Shown here: piece by piece, positions 9,465 to 19,838 of the stretch
Layout of the letters: every line of letters starts with the position of its first letter
How positions within the stretch are numbered: position 1 is the first letter of the stretch
DNA from: Pseudomonas pergaminensis
GTDB lineage: Bacteria; Pseudomonadota; Gammaproteobacteria; Pseudomonadales; Pseudomonadaceae
Direction: 5' to 3'
Length of the DNA stretch: 64,000 nucleotides
NCBI RefSeq assembly: GCF_024112395.2
Contig: NZ_CP078013.2
Coordinates: 496,001-560,000 of the forward strand
Position numbers and translations under genes: made by a program
Notes under the pieces: model-generated
Database searches by the model: none
Seen by the model: the letters and a program-made list of their open reading frames with translations, nothing else
Told to the model about the DNA's origin: nothing

Positions 9465-11207
9465 TTAGAGGAAGAGTCCGGGGCCCGGGCGACTTCCTTC
9501 GGGGAATCTGACGCCCACTTTGCCGATCTTGTTCCCGTCCATGACCGCGACGGTCCAGATGGTGTTGTTCCACTCCACCTGGTCGCCGACGATGGGCGCG
9601 CCGCCGACTTTCTGGGTGATGAAACTGCTCAGTGGCATGTCCGGGTCGATGCCCTCCAGCTTCAGGCCGTACAGGGCGGAAACCGCGCCCAGCTGGGCGT
9701 CGCCTTCCAGCACGAAGTCGCCGAAGAAGCGCAGGTCCAGGCCGCGTTGCGGCGCCTGGCTGAACAGTTTGCCCAGGGCGGGCAGGTTGTGTTCATGGCC
9801 GATCACACAGAGCAAATCGCCGACTTCCAGCACCGTACTACCCGACGGATGGAGCAGTTGCTGGCCACGGAACAGCGCAGCGATGCGCGTGCCTTCGGGC
9901 ATTTTCAGCTCACGCAGGGCAGCACCGATGCACCATTTTTCCGCGCCCAGGCGGTAGACGAACAGCTCCCACTCGCTGGTGACGTGCACTTCCAGCGCGG
10001 CACGGGAAATCGGCGCCGGGTCCGGCGGTACGGTGACTTTGAGCAGCTTGGCCACCCACGGCAGGCTTGTGCCCTGCACCAGCAGCGACACCAGCACGAT
10101 AAAGAACGCGAGGTTGAAATACAGCTGCGCATGGGGCAGCCCGGCCATCAGCGGGAACACCGCCAGAATGATCGGCACCGCGCCGCGCAGGCCCACCCAG
10201 GCGATAAAGGCCTTTTCCCGACCGTGGAACGCTTTGAAAGGCAGCAGGCCGACCATTACCGACAATGGCCGCGCAAACAGAATCATCCACAGCGCCAGGC
10301 CCAGGGCCGGCAACGCGATGGGCAGCAAGTCATGGGGCGTGACCAGCAGGCCCAGTACCAGGAACATGCCGATCTGCGCCAACCAGGCCATGCCGTCGAG
10401 CATATGCAAAATGCCATGACGGCTGCGCACCGGGCGGTTGCCGATCACCAGGCCGCACAGGTACACGGCGAGGAAGCCGCTGCCGTGCAGGGCGTTGGTT
10501 ACGGCGAACACGAACAGGCCGCCAGCGATCACCAGGATCGGGTACAGGCCGGTGGCCAGGTTGATGCGGTTGACCATTTGCAGCATCAGCCAGCCGCCAC
10601 CCAGGCCGACCACGCCGCCGATGCCGAACTCGCGCACCAAGTGAGTCAGCAGGCTCCAGTGTAAACCGGTTTGGCCGCTGGCGAGCATGTCGATCAAGGT
10701 GACAGTAAGGAACACCGCCATGGGGTCGTTGCTGCCGGATTCGATTTCCAGGCTGGCGGTGACCCGTTCGTTGAGGCCCTTGCCGCCGAGCAGCGAGAAC
10801 ACTGCCGCAGCGTCCGTGGAGCCGACAATCGCGCCAATCAACAAGCCTTGGATGATATTGAGGTCAAACAGCCAGGCCGCGGCCATGCCGGTGAGGCCTG
10901 TGGTAATCAACACCCCCACCGTGGCCAGCGACAACGCTGGCCAGAGTGCCACGCGGAAACTCGCCACCCGTGTACGTAAACCGCCATCGAGCAGGATCAC
11001 GGCCAGGGCGAGGTTGCCCACCAGGTAGGCGGTCGGGTAGTTGTCGAAGATGATGCCGCCGCCATCGACGCCGGCGACCATGCCCACGGCCAGGATGATC
11101 ACCAGGATCGGGATGCCCAGGCGGGACGAAAGAGAACTCACCAGAATGCTCGCACTCACCAGCAACGCGCCGATCAAGAACAGGCTGTTGATGGTCGTCG
11201 CATTCAA
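9465..11207 (-). CDS. Potassium/proton antiporter (CvrA/NhaP2-like)
   Basis: A CPA1-family cation/proton antiporter of about 580 residues. Twelve or so membrane helices with the S-T-D-A-A-A-V and E-S-G-S-N-D-P signatures (the conserved ND pair) fill the first 390 residues. They are followed by a cytosolic RCK_C/TrkA-C domain and a CorC/HlyC-type C-terminal domain, the layout of CvrA/NhaP2 K+ exporters. I favour TTG at 11207 (GGAG 7 bases upstream, N-terminus M-N-A-T-T-I-N-S-L); an ATG at 11252 would add 15 residues without a better ribosome site. It precedes mscK on the same strand, so two volume-control systems are adjacent. Confidence 0.9.
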   Translation of the reverse strand: MNATTINSLFLIGALLVSASILVSSLSSRLGIPILVIILAVGMVAGVDGGGIIFDNYPTAYLVGNLALAVILLDGGLRTRVASFRVALWPALSLATVGVLITTGLTGMAAAWLFDLNIIQGLLIGAIVGSTDAAAVFSLLGGKGLNERVTASLEIESGSNDPMAVFLTVTLIDMLASGQTGLHWSLLTHLVREFGIGGVVGLGGGWLMLQMVNRINLATGLYPILVIAGGLFVFAVTNALHGSGFLAVYLCGLVIGNRPVRSRHGILHMLDGMAWLAQIGMFLVLGLLVTPHDLLPIALPALGLALWMILFARPLSVMVGLLPFKAFHGREKAFIAWVGLRGAVPIILAVFPLMAGLPHAQLYFNLAFFIVLVSLLVQGTSLPWVAKLLKVTVPPDPAPISRAALEVHVTSEWELFVYRLGAEKWCIGAALRELKMPEGTRIAALFRGQQLLHPSGSTVLEVGDLLCVIGHEHNLPALGKLFSQAPQRGLDLRFFGDFVLEGDAQLGAVSALYGLKLEGIDPDMPLSSFITQKVGGAPIVGDQVEWNNTIWTVAVMDGNKIGKVGVRFPEGSRPGPGLFL

Positions 11208-11328
11208 AGGCAGTACTCCATGAGCAAACAAGACGGGGCGCAAACTGACCATGCAGTCTGCGTGCCAGTGATTCTAACCTGTTGAATTGCTGCGCTGTCA
11301 AAAAGCTTTTACAGGTTGCTATAGATCC

Positions 11329-11422
11329 AATGTGGGAGCGGGCTTGCTCGCGAATGCGGTATATCAGCTAAAGATATGCTGACTGAACCACTGCATTCGC
11401 GAGCAAGCCCGCTCCCACATTT
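11329..11422. repeat. REP-type palindrome pair (GCGGGCTTGCTCGCGAA core)
   Basis: Inverted arms AATGTGGGAGCGGGCTTGC and its complement close a 94-base element with an inner GAATGC/GCATTC match. It belongs to a different core class from the copy at 3189. It lies between the antiporter start and the chemoreceptor stop. Confidence 0.9.
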
Positions 11423-11439
11423 TGACTGGGGCGTGTCAG

Positions 11440-13065
11440 TTAGAGGCGGAAGCGCCCGACCATCCCATTCAAGTCCACCGCCAGGCGCGACAGCTCGCTG
11501 CTCGCCGCACTGGTCTGGCTGGCACCCGTGGCCGATTGCACCGACAGGTCACGGATGTTCACCAGGTTGCGGTCCACTTCCCGCGCCACTTGGGCCTGCT
11601 CTTCGGCTGCGCTGGCGATGACCAGGTTGCGTTCGTTGATCTCGACGATCGCGGTATTGATGGTATCCAGCGACATCCCGGCGCCTTTGGCGATATTCAG
11701 CGTCGATTCCGCGCGTTCGGTGCTGTTGCGCATCGAATCTACTGCGTGCTCGGTGCCGGCCTGGATGCTGCCGATCATCCGCTCGATCTCGCTGGTCGAC
11801 TGCTGCGTGCGATGAGCCAGGGCGCGCACTTCATCGGCGACCACCGCAAAACCGCGACCGGCTTCGCCAGCACGTGCCGCTTCAATCGCCGCGTTCAGTG
11901 CCAGCAGGTTGGTCTGGTCGGCCAGGCCACGGATCACGTCCAGCACCTTGCCGATATCGCGGGACTCATTGGCCAGGTCGCCGATCAGGGTGGCGGTGGC
12001 CTGTACGTCGCCGCTCATGCGTTCGATGGCGCTGACGGTTTCCTGCACCAGGTCACGGCCATCGCCGGCAGAAGTGGTGGCGTTGCGCGATGCCTCGGAG
12101 GTGCTCACCGCATTGCGGGCGACTTCCTCGACGGCACTGGTCATCTCGTTCACCGCCGTGGCGGCTTGTTCGATTTCGTTGTTTTGCTGGGTCAGGCCAC
12201 GGGCGCTTTCGTCGGTGACGGCGTTCAGTTCCTCGGCAGCCGACGCCAGCTGGGTCGCGGACCCGGCAATGCGTTGCAGGGTGTCGCGCAGTTTGTCCTG
12301 CATCTTGGCCATGGCCGCCAACAGGCGCCCGGCTTCGTCGTTGCCGTCGACGTTGATCGGGCGCGTCAGGTTGCCTTCGGCCACTTCTTCGGCCGCGTCC
12401 AAGGCCTGGGAGATGGGCAGGGTGATGCTGCGGGTCAGCAGCCACGCAAACAGCAGTGTCAGCAGGGTGGCGATCACCAGAAGGCTCACCACCATGTTGA
12501 AGGCCATGTTGTATTGGTCTTCGGCGTCTTTATTGGTAGCCAGGGCCATCTTATTGTTGATGTCCAGCAGGCGGGTGAGCACGGCGTTGACCTGCTCGGA
12601 GTTGCTCAGCAGTTCGGTGTTGAGCAGGGTGCGCAGCTCTTCGACTTGATTGGCGCGCGACAGGCTCTTCATGCGCTCTTCAATCTGGTGGTACTGGCCG
12701 AGAAGGCGCACGTATTCGTCGTAGGTCGAACGCTCTTCGCTGCTCTCGATGAGTTTTTCGTAGATGCCCTGGGCCGTGCGAATCTGCTGATTGCGCAGCT
12801 CAAAGGCTTCCAGGGTTTTTTGCTGGACCTCCGGCTCGCGGTTGGTCAGCAGGCGGTACGACAGCACCCGCAGGCGCAGAGTCAGTTGGGTGAACTCATC
12901 GAGGGCACGAATGCTTGGCACGCTGGACAGGGTGATGTCTTCCGTGGCGGCGCGTATCTTGCTCATTTGATTCAGGGCGAACACACCGAGAAACAACATC
13001 AACGCGCCAATAAACGCGAAGCCGAGGAAGGCCCTCGGAGCGATATTCATATTACGAAGCGACAT
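11440..13065 (-). CDS. Methyl-accepting chemotaxis protein
   Basis: A 541-residue transmembrane chemoreceptor. The N-terminal helix (residues 9-30) is followed by a roughly 160-residue helical periplasmic sensor of the four-helix-bundle type, a second membrane helix, a HAMP domain, and the cytoplasmic signalling hairpin with the invariant tip [20 protein letters not shown]. There is no C-terminal CheR-binding pentapeptide. The start at 13065 has AGGA 7 bases upstream; an upstream in-frame ATG (13104) lacks support. A candidate sigma-28 promoter lies at 13123-13149. The ligand cannot be read from the sequence. Confidence 0.93.
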   Translation of the reverse strand: MSLRNMNIAPRAFLGFAFIGALMLFLGVFALNQMSKIRAATEDITLSSVPSIRALDEFTQLTLRLRVLSYRLLTNREPEVQQKTLEAFELRNQQIRTAQGIYEKLIESSEERSTYDEYVRLLGQYHQIEERMKSLSRANQVEELRTLLNTELLSNSEQVNAVLTRLLDINNKMALATNKDAEDQYNMAFNMVVSLLVIATLLTLLFAWLLTRSITLPISQALDAAEEVAEGNLTRPINVDGNDEAGRLLAAMAKMQDKLRDTLQRIAGSATQLASAAEELNAVTDESARGLTQQNNEIEQAATAVNEMTSAVEEVARNAVSTSEASRNATTSAGDGRDLVQETVSAIERMSGDVQATATLIGDLANESRDIGKVLDVIRGLADQTNLLALNAAIEAARAGEAGRGFAVVADEVRALAHRTQQSTSEIERMIGSIQAGTEHAVDSMRNSTERAESTLNIAKGAGMSLDTINTAIVEINERNLVIASAAEEQAQVAREVDRNLVNIRDLSVQSATGASQTSAASSELSRLAVDLNGMVGRFRL

Positions 13066-13122
13066 GCGGGAATCCTGGGGGGAGAGCGCGATCCGTGCGG
13101 CCATGAGACGGTCTGTGCCTCT

Positions 13123-13149
13123 CTATCGGTCGTACGACTAAAGTCTAAA
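13123..13149 (-). promoter_or_regulatory. Candidate sigma-28 (FliA) promoter of the chemoreceptor
   Basis: On the minus strand ACCGATAG (13123-13130) resembles the FliA -10 box GCCGATAA. It lies 11 bases from TTTAGACT (13142-13149), a weaker match to the -35 box TAAAGTTT. The position about 58 bases before the chemoreceptor start fits. The -10 match is good and the -35 match is about half. Confidence 0.4.
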
Positions 13150-13343
13150 GGGGCATGTGCGTTTTTGTCGCATCTGACGAGGGGTTCGGCCGATTCAGGA
13201 ACCAGATCGGGTAAATGCAGTCACTAAGGCTCGAAAGTGCGGCCCGGCCCTTAAAAATCGGGCTGCGCGCCAGGGATAACCCTGGCATCCGAGGTGAATT
13301 TTCTTTATCGTCACCGCCCTTTGAAAAAGCCCGAGAAATCAAA

Positions 13344-13574
13344 ATGTTAGAAGCATCCCTCAGCCAATTGGAACAACTGGTCAGCGACCTGGTACAGCAG
13401 AATCAGGACCTACTGGGCAGCAACGAATCCCTCAAGGCCGAACTGGCGCGTGCCAAAGATGAGAACGACAGCCTGCAGTTGAACCTGATGGAACAGGAAG
13501 AGAAGCACGGCGCTACTGCCGCACGTATACAGGCACTGGTTGAGCGTGTGAGCGCAGGGCCTGTCGGCGCATGA
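13344..13574 (+). CDS. Small coiled-coil protein (TIGR02449/ZapB-like)
   Basis: A 76-residue protein that is almost entirely a predicted coiled coil (L-E-Q-L-V-S-D-L-V-Q-Q-N-Q-D-L-L-G-S-N-E-S-L heptads), like the TIGR02449 family found beside zapA in pseudomonads and loosely like ZapB. Its stop overlaps the zapA-like start (ATGA), so the two are probably co-translated. The start is ATG 13344; the longer open frame from 13215 is not supported. A role in Z-ring assembly with its partner is inferred. Confidence 0.78.
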   Translation: MLEASLSQLEQLVSDLVQQNQDLLGSNESLKAELARAKDENDSLQLNLMEQEEKHGATAARIQALVERVSAGPVGA

Positions 13575-13864
13575 GTGAAGGGATAAAGGTCGTTTCGATT
13601 CTCGGAGAGGATTACTCGATCAAGGCACCGGCCGGGGAAGAGAAAACCCTGATGCACGCCGTGACCCTGCTCAAGGCGTCCCTGGCCACCACCAAGAAAA
13701 AGTACCCGACCCTGATCGGTGACAAGTTACTGGTGCTGGCGGCGCTGAACCTGTGCGCCGAGCAGATCGAAATGCAGCAGGCTCACCAGCAGGAACTCGA
13801 CCGTTACCAAGAGCAAGTCAGCGCCACGGTCGATGTGATTGCCAAGGCGATCGGAACGCCTTGA
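13571..13864 (+). CDS. zapA: ZapA-like cell division protein
   Basis: A 97-residue ZapA-family protein. ZapA binds and bundles FtsZ at the division ring. The N-terminal beta portion (V-S-I-L-G-E-D-Y-S-I-K-A-P) and the central L-V-L-A-A-L-N-L motif before a C-terminal coiled coil match the family. It overlaps the coiled-coil gene upstream by four bases. As I recall, the usual Pseudomonas zapA locus also holds 6S RNA, the 5-formyl-THF cyclo-ligase gene and pepP/ubiH. None is here, so this may be a second, diverged ZapA copy rather than the canonical one. Confidence 0.75.
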   Translation: MSEGIKVVSILGEDYSIKAPAGEEKTLMHAVTLLKASLATTKKKYPTLIGDKLLVLAALNLCAEQIEMQQAHQQELDRYQEQVSATVDVIAKAIGTP

Positions 13865-13871
13865 TCAGCGG

Positions 13872-15674
13872 TTAGAACCACTCATCCTGCATGCCGAGGC
13901 ACGTATCATCGCGTGCCTCCAGGATCGCCAGTTCATGATGGCAGCTCGGTACTTCCCAGGTCAGGAAGTACCGGGCAGCCTGGAGCTTGCCCTTATAGAA
14001 GGCCACATCGGCCGCCACGCCCTTGGCCAAGCCTTCTTCGGCGCGAATCGCCTGTTCCAGCCAGCGCCAGCCAATCACCGTATGCCCGAACACCTTCAAG
14101 TACAGCGCCGAATTCGCCAGGCTGCTGTTGACCTTGCCGTGGGCGAGATCCGTCAGTAGGCCGATCGTCACGCTTTGCAGGCGGTTGACCAACTGCTCAA
14201 GCGGTTCCCTGAGTGGGGTGAGGCTTGGGTACTGCTGCGCCCGGGCACCGGTTTCGGCGATCAGTCTAATGAGTTGCTTCAAGCCCGCTCCGCCATTCTG
14301 TGCGAGCTTGCGCCCGAGCAAATCCAGGGACTGGATGCCATGGGTGCCTTCATGGATGGGGTTCAGGCGGTTGTCACGGTAATACTGCTCCACAGGGTAT
14401 TCGCGGGTGTAGCCATGGCCACCGAGAATCTGGATCGCCAGTTCGTTGGCCTTGAGGCAGAACTCCGAGGGCCAGGATTTGACGATAGGGGTGAGCAAGT
14501 CCAGCAGTTCGTGGGCGTGCTTGCGCTCGGCTTCGGTTTCCAGGGTGGTGGTGTCGTCGAACAGGCGAGCGGCGTAGAGGCCGAGGTCGAAGGCGCCTTC
14601 CACGTAGGACTTTTGGGTGAGCAGCATGCGCTTGATGTCGGCGTGCTGGATGATCGAGACCGGCGCAGTGGTGGGATCCTTGCTATCAGGCAGGCGACCT
14701 TGCGGGCGTTCACGGGCGTACTCCAGGGAGTAGAGGTAGCCGGCATAACCGAGCATCACCGCGCCCATGCCCACGCCGATGCGTGCCTCGTTCATCATCT
14801 GGAACATGCAGCTCAACCCCTGGTGCGGCTTGCCCACCAGGTAGCCGACACAGTTGCCGTTGTCGCCGAAATTCAACGCCGTGGACGTGGTGCCGCGCCA
14901 GCCCATCTTGTGGAAAAGCCCCGCCAGCAGCACGTCGTTGCGTTCCCCCAGGCTGCCGTCGTCGTTGACCAGGAACTTGGGCACGATAAACAGCGAAATG
15001 CCCTTCACTCCGGGCGGCGCATCCGGCAGCTTGGCCAACACCATGTGCACGATGTTTTCCGACAGTGGGTGATCGCCGCCGGAAATGAAGATCTTGTTGC
15101 CCTTGAGCCGATATGTGCCGTCAGCCGCAGGCTCGGCGCGGGTACGAATATCCGACAGCGATGAGCCGGCGTGGGGTTCGGTGAGGGCCATGGTGCCGAA
15201 GAAACGGCCGTCGATCATCGGCTGCAGGAAGCGTTGTTTCTGATCGTCGGTGCCGAAGCTTTCGATCAGGTTGGCGGCGCCCATGGTCAGGAACGGGTAG
15301 GACGTGGACGCGGCGTTGGCCGACTGGAAGTGCGCGAAACAGGCTTGCGACAGCAGGGTGGGCAGTTGCATGCCGCCCGCTTCAAAGCTGCGGGCTGCGT
15401 TGAGGAAGCCGGCTTCGAGGAACGCATCCACCGCTGGCTTCACTTCCGGAATCAGGATGGCCTTGCCGTCTTCGTAGCGCGGTTCATTTTCGTCGTTCTT
15501 GCGGTTGTGAGGGGCGAAATACTTCTCGGCAATAGTGCGCGCGGTACTGATGGCCGCATCGAAGGTTTCGCGATTGTGCTCGGCAAACCGCTCGCGCTGG
15601 GTCAGGCCCTCGGCATCGAGGACTTCATACAGCTCGAAAGCCAGATTGCGGGAACTGAGCAGCGTCTCGGACAT
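13872..15674 (-). CDS. Acyl-CoA dehydrogenase (about 600 aa, DmdC-like subfamily)
   Basis: A 600-residue FAD-dependent acyl-CoA dehydrogenase that would introduce the alpha-beta double bond in an acyl-CoA. Visible landmarks are the flavin-binding M-A-L-T-E-P-H-A-G-S-S segment, the K-I-F-I-S-G-G-D-H block, the Q-I-L-G-G-H-G-Y-T-R-E-Y motif and the putative catalytic base region I-H-E-G-T-H-G-I-Q. The extra C-terminal 150 residues place it with the longer AcdA/DmdC-like group rather than the 380-residue short-chain enzymes. It is convergent with zapA, 7 bases apart, and downstream of nothing on its own strand apart from a REP element. Substrate unknown. Confidence 0.9.
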   Translation of the reverse strand: MSETLLSSRNLAFELYEVLDAEGLTQRERFAEHNRETFDAAISTARTIAEKYFAPHNRKNDENEPRYEDGKAILIPEVKPAVDAFLEAGFLNAARSFEAGGMQLPTLLSQACFAHFQSANAASTSYPFLTMGAANLIESFGTDDQKQRFLQPMIDGRFFGTMALTEPHAGSSLSDIRTRAEPAADGTYRLKGNKIFISGGDHPLSENIVHMVLAKLPDAPPGVKGISLFIVPKFLVNDDGSLGERNDVLLAGLFHKMGWRGTTSTALNFGDNGNCVGYLVGKPHQGLSCMFQMMNEARIGVGMGAVMLGYAGYLYSLEYARERPQGRLPDSKDPTTAPVSIIQHADIKRMLLTQKSYVEGAFDLGLYAARLFDDTTTLETEAERKHAHELLDLLTPIVKSWPSEFCLKANELAIQILGGHGYTREYPVEQYYRDNRLNPIHEGTHGIQSLDLLGRKLAQNGGAGLKQLIRLIAETGARAQQYPSLTPLREPLEQLVNRLQSVTIGLLTDLAHGKVNSSLANSALYLKVFGHTVIGWRWLEQAIRAEEGLAKGVAADVAFYKGKLQAARYFLTWEVPSCHHELAILEARDDTCLGMQDEWF

Positions 15675-15790
15675 GGCGGCTTACCTTTGGAGGAATTGGC
15701 CTGAGTCTAAGTGCGCGAATATATGCTGGATAGCAAGATTGATTTGCGTGATGGAGGGGCAGAACGCGGGCGGAAGGTTGGATGCGGTCA

Positions 15791-15881
15791 ATGTGGGAGC
15801 TGGCTTGCCTGCGATGAGGCCGTGCCAGCTGACATCTAAGTCACTGGCCCACCGCTATCGCAGGCAAGCCAGCTCCCACAT
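15791..15881. repeat. REP-type palindrome pair (GCTGGCTTGCCTGCGAT core)
   Basis: Arms ATGTGGGAGCTGGCTTGCC and the complement GGCAAGCCAGCTCCCACAT enclose about 50 bases. It is the same core class as the element at 3189. Its right end lies 3 bases from the putA stop codon, so a putA transcript must end in or after it; it may help stabilise the 3' end. Confidence 0.9.
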
Positions 15882-15884
15882 GAG

Positions 15885-18800
15885 TTAACCGATAGTCATC
15901 AGGCTCGCATTCCCACCTGCCGCAGCCGTGTTAACGCTCAATGCCCGCTCGATCACCAAACGCTCCAGCGCAATCGCTGTCTCGCCTTGGGACAAACCAT
16001 GCACCCCGACAATCGCCCCGCCACGCTGGGCCACTTGCTGGCACACCGCACGCAGTTGATCGGAATCACCGTGGTGCAGGACGGCGTCGAACACCACGTC
16101 ATCCTTGGTCCAATCGGCCACGCGCTTGATCTTCGCCTGAATCTCCTTCGGCAGGCGTGGGAACAAGACCTTGGTCAGGTCGGTTTCCGGCCATACCGCA
16201 GAACCGCCAACAGCCAGCACCGCCGCCAGTTGAGTCAGCAGGTCGCCTTCTACGTCCGCCAGGCACAGCACGTGCTCGCGGGGCAGGATGGCGTAGCTGT
16301 TGCGCTCGCCGGTCGGGCCGGCCAGTTGACGGGTGATACCGCTTTGCGATTGCGCGGCAAACTGGCTGCACAGGGCGCTCAGGTCGCTGAACTGATTGCT
16401 GTCGGCCCAGGTTTTCAGGGCGGTCAGCGGCTGGCTCATGGCGTCGCGCAAACGAACATCCGGTGCAGACAGTGCATCGCCACGTACGAAGGATTGCTCG
16501 ATGGCATCCGTAGGGCGAGTCGACAGCAGGCGGTACAGGTACAGCGGGCCGCCGGCTTTCGGGCCAGTGCCCGACAGGCCTTCGCCGCCGAACGGTTGCA
16601 CGCCAACCACGGCACCGACGATGTTGCGGTTGACGTAGACGTTACCGGCGTTGACGTTGTCGATCACCTTGGCGATGGTCTCGTCGATACGGGTATGCAC
16701 GCCCAGGGTCAGGCCGTAGCCGGAAGCATTGATCTGGCCGATGAGCTGGTCGATCTCTTTGCGCTTGTAGCGCACCACGTGCAGTACCGGGCCAAAGATT
16801 TCGCGTTGCAGTTCGTCGAAGCTTTCCAGCTCGATCAGGGTTGGCATCACGAAGGTGCCGCGCTTGATCTCGTCGCCGTCGGCAATGGCCACCTGGTACA
16901 CGTTGCGGCCTTTGTCGCGCATGGCCTGGATGTGTTTCTCGATACCGGCCTTGGCTTCGGCGTCGATCACCGGGCCGATATCCACGGACAGGCGCTCCGG
17001 GTTACCGAGGCGGCATTCAGCCATGGCGCCCTTGAGCATTTCGATGACACGGTCTGCCGAATCTTCCTGCAGGCACAGCACGCGCAGGGCCGAGCAGCGT
17101 TGGCCGGCACTGTCGAAGGCCGAGGACACCACGTCGATTACCACTTGTTCGGTGAGCGCTGAGGAGTCGACGATCATCGCGTTCTGGCCGCCAGTTTCGG
17201 CGATCAGCGGGATCGGACGGCCCTGGGCATCCAGGCGGCCGGCGACATTGCGTTGCAGCAGGCGCGCCACTTCGGTGGAGCCGGTGAACATCACGCCTTT
17301 GACGCGATCATCACCCACCAGGCGCGCACCGACGGTTTCGCCCTGGCCCGGCAGCAGTTGCAGCACGCCTTCCGGAATGCCGGCTTCCAGCAGGATGCGC
17401 ACGGCTTGCGCGGCGACCAGCGGGGTTTGTTCGGCCGGCTTGGCCAATACCGGGTTACCGGCGGCCAGTGCGGCAGCGACTTGACCGCTGAAGATCGCCA
17501 GCGGGAAGTTCCACGGGCTGATGCAGACCACCGGGCCCAATGGGCGGTGGGCATCATTGGTGAAGTCATTGCGCGCCTGCACCGCGTAGTAGCGCAGGAA
17601 GTCCACGGCTTCACGCACTTCGGCGATGGCGTTGGCGAAGGTCTTGCCGGCTTCACGGGCCAGCAGGCCCATCAGTGGCTGAATCTCGCCTTCCATCAGG
17701 TCGGCGGCACGTTCCAGGATCGCGGCGCGCTCGGCGGGCGGGGTGGCCTGCCAGATCGGACCGGCGCTGATAGCGCACTGGATAGCGTTGTCGACGTCTT
17801 CGACGGTGGCTTCTTGCACATGACCGACCACGTCACGCAGGTCGGACGGGTTCAGTACCGGCGCCGCCGCTTGCTCGCTGGAGGCGCAACCGAGCATCGG
17901 CGCAGCTTTCCAGTTGTTGTGAGCCGTGGCCAGCAAGGCGCAGGACAGCGACGCCAGGCGGTGTTCGTTGGCCAGGTCGATACCGGCCGAATTGGCGCGG
18001 TCGCTGCCGTACAGGTCACGCGGCAAGGGGATACGCGGGTGCGGCAGGCCGAAGCCGCCTTCCAGCGTGGCCATTTGCTCGATGCTGGCCACTGGGTCGG
18101 CCACCAGCTCCTGGATCGAAATGGATTGGTCGGCAATTCGGTTGACGAACGAGGTGTTCGCGCCGTTTTCCAGCAGGCGACGGACCAGGTAGGCCAGCAG
18201 CGTTTCGTGGGTGCCGACTGGAGCGTACACGCGGCACGGACGGTTCAGCTTGCCATCGGCAACCTTGCCTACAACCTGCTCGTACAGCGGTTCGCCCATG
18301 CCGTGCAGGCATTGGAACTCGTACTGGCCGGGGTAATAGTTCTGACCGGCGATATGGTAGATGGCCGACAGCGTGTGAGCGTTATGCGTGGCGAACTGCG
18401 GGTAGATGACTTCCGGCACCGACAGCAGTTTGCGTGCGCAGGCAATGTAGGAAACGTCGGTGTACACCTTGCGGGTGTACACCGGGTAGCCTTCCAGGCC
18501 TTCGACCTGGGCGCGCTTGATTTCGCTGTCCCAGTACGCGCCTTTTACCAGGCGGATCATCAGGCGGTGGCGGCTGCGGCGCGCCAGGTCGATGACGTAG
18601 TCGATCACATACGGGCAACGCTTCTGGTAGGCCTGGATCACGAAACCGATGCCGTTCCAGCCGGTCAGTTGCGGCTCGAAGCACAGGCGCTCGAGCAGGT
18701 CCAGGGACAGCTCCAGGCGGTCGGCTTCTTCGGCGTCGATGTTCAGGCCGATGTCGTATTGCTTGGCCAGCAGGGTCAGGGACAGCAGGCGCGGGTACAG

Positions 18801-19838
18801 CTCGTCCATCACACGCTCGTACTGTGCGCGGCTGTAGCGCGGGTGCAGCGCCGACAGCTTGATGGAAATGCCCGGGCCTTCATAAATCCCACGCCCATGG
18901 GAGGCTTTGCCGATGGAGTGAATGGCTTGTTCGTACGAGGCCAGGTACTTCTGCGCATCGTGTTCGGTCAGCGCGGCTTCACCGAGCATGTCGTAGGAAT
19001 AGCGGAAGCCTTTGGCTTCGAACTTGCTCGCGTTGGCCAAGGCTTCGGCGATGGTTTCACCGGTGACAAACTGCTCGCCCATCAGGCGCATGGCCATGTC
19101 GACGCCCTTGCGGATCATCGGCTCGCCGCTCTTGCCGATGATGCGGCTCAGGGACGAGGTGAGGCCGGCTTCGTTGTGGGTGGCGACCAGTTTACCGGTC
19201 AGCAGCAGGCCCCAGGTCGCGGCGTTGACGAACAACGACGGGCTGTTGCCCAGGTGCGGCTGCCAGTTGCCGGTGCTGATCTTGTCGCGGATCAGCGCGT
19301 CGCGGGTGCCTTTGTCCGGGATGCGCAGCAGCGCTTCGGCCAGGCACATCAGGGCCACGCCTTCCTGGGACGACAGGGAAAATTCCTGCAGCAGGCCTTG
19401 AACAATCCCGGCACGGCCGCCTGCGCTCTTCTGATTACGCAGTTTTTCGGCAATCGACGCCGCCAGCTTGTTGGTCGCTTCGGCCATTGGCGCCGGCAGG
19501 CGGGCTTGCTCGATCAGCATCGGTACCACTTCCGGCTCGGGGCGACGGTAAGCGGCGGTGATCGAAGCGCGCAGCACGGATTGCGGCAGGATGCTTTCGG
19601 CGAACTCAAGGAAGCACTGGTGGGCGTGGTCGGTCTGGACCTCGCCAGCGTCGTCAGCGTCCTTGCTGCTCAAACCATTGAGTTCAGTCAGGGTTGCACC
19701 ACCCTCCAGTTTCTCCAGGTAATTGAAGATCGCCTGCTTGATCAGCCAGTGCGGCGTGCGATCAATGGAGGTCGCGGCCGCCTTCAAGCGCTCGCGGGTC
19801 GGGTCGTCAAGTTTGACCCCAAGGGTGGTCGTAGCCAT
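15885..19838 (-). CDS. putA: Trifunctional proline catabolism protein PutA
   Basis: A 1317-residue protein that oxidises proline to glutamate in two steps and represses its own operon. The N-terminal 50 residues (T-T-T-L-G-V-K-L-D-D-P-T-R-E-R-L) are the ribbon-helix-helix DNA-binding domain. The proline dehydrogenase barrel follows (the family signature R-L-V-K-G-A-Y-W-D near residue 430). The pyrroline-5-carboxylate dehydrogenase has the catalytic G-Q-R-C-S-A-L and E-T-G-G-Q-N-A motifs near 900. The C-terminal conserved domain completes the type A/B PutA. The start at 19838 has GAGG 8 bases upstream. It is divergent from putP across a region with five GTTGCA boxes. Confidence 0.97.
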   Translation of the reverse strand: MATTTLGVKLDDPTRERLKAAATSIDRTPHWLIKQAIFNYLEKLEGGATLTELNGLSSKDADDAGEVQTDHAHQCFLEFAESILPQSVLRASITAAYRRPEPEVVPMLIEQARLPAPMAEATNKLAASIAEKLRNQKSAGGRAGIVQGLLQEFSLSSQEGVALMCLAEALLRIPDKGTRDALIRDKISTGNWQPHLGNSPSLFVNAATWGLLLTGKLVATHNEAGLTSSLSRIIGKSGEPMIRKGVDMAMRLMGEQFVTGETIAEALANASKFEAKGFRYSYDMLGEAALTEHDAQKYLASYEQAIHSIGKASHGRGIYEGPGISIKLSALHPRYSRAQYERVMDELYPRLLSLTLLAKQYDIGLNIDAEEADRLELSLDLLERLCFEPQLTGWNGIGFVIQAYQKRCPYVIDYVIDLARRSRHRLMIRLVKGAYWDSEIKRAQVEGLEGYPVYTRKVYTDVSYIACARKLLSVPEVIYPQFATHNAHTLSAIYHIAGQNYYPGQYEFQCLHGMGEPLYEQVVGKVADGKLNRPCRVYAPVGTHETLLAYLVRRLLENGANTSFVNRIADQSISIQELVADPVASIEQMATLEGGFGLPHPRIPLPRDLYGSDRANSAGIDLANEHRLASLSCALLATAHNNWKAAPMLGCASSEQAAAPVLNPSDLRDVVGHVQEATVEDVDNAIQCAISAGPIWQATPPAERAAILERAADLMEGEIQPLMGLLAREAGKTFANAIAEVREAVDFLRYYAVQARNDFTNDAHRPLGPVVCISPWNFPLAIFSGQVAAALAAGNPVLAKPAEQTPLVAAQAVRILLEAGIPEGVLQLLPGQGETVGARLVGDDRVKGVMFTGSTEVARLLQRNVAGRLDAQGRPIPLIAETGGQNAMIVDSSALTEQVVIDVVSSAFDSAGQRCSALRVLCLQEDSADRVIEMLKGAMAECRLGNPERLSVDIGPVIDAEAKAGIEKHIQAMRDKGRNVYQVAIADGDEIKRGTFVMPTLIELESFDELQREIFGPVLHVVRYKRKEIDQLIGQINASGYGLTLGVHTRIDETIAKVIDNVNAGNVYVNRNIVGAVVGVQPFGGEGLSGTGPKAGGPLYLYRLLSTRPTDAIEQSFVRGDALSAPDVRLRDAMSQPLTALKTWADSNQFSDLSALCSQFAAQSQSGITRQLAGPTGERNSYAILPREHVLCLADVEGDLLTQLAAVLAVGGSAVWPETDLTKVLFPRLPKEIQAKIKRVADWTKDDVVFDAVLHHGDSDQLRAVCQQVAQRGGAIVGVHGLSQGETAIALERLVIERALSVNTAAAGGNASLMTIG

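Noticed and set aside
11260..11440. Possible small CRISPR-like repeat because of the two similar 20-base arms
   Set aside because: The arms are inverted, not direct, and occur once each; this is a REP pair. No array of direct repeats with spacers exists anywhere in the window.
13865..13871. 6S RNA expected downstream of zapA
   Set aside because: Only 7 bases separate zapA from the convergent acyl-CoA dehydrogenase gene, so no 6S RNA gene can lie here.
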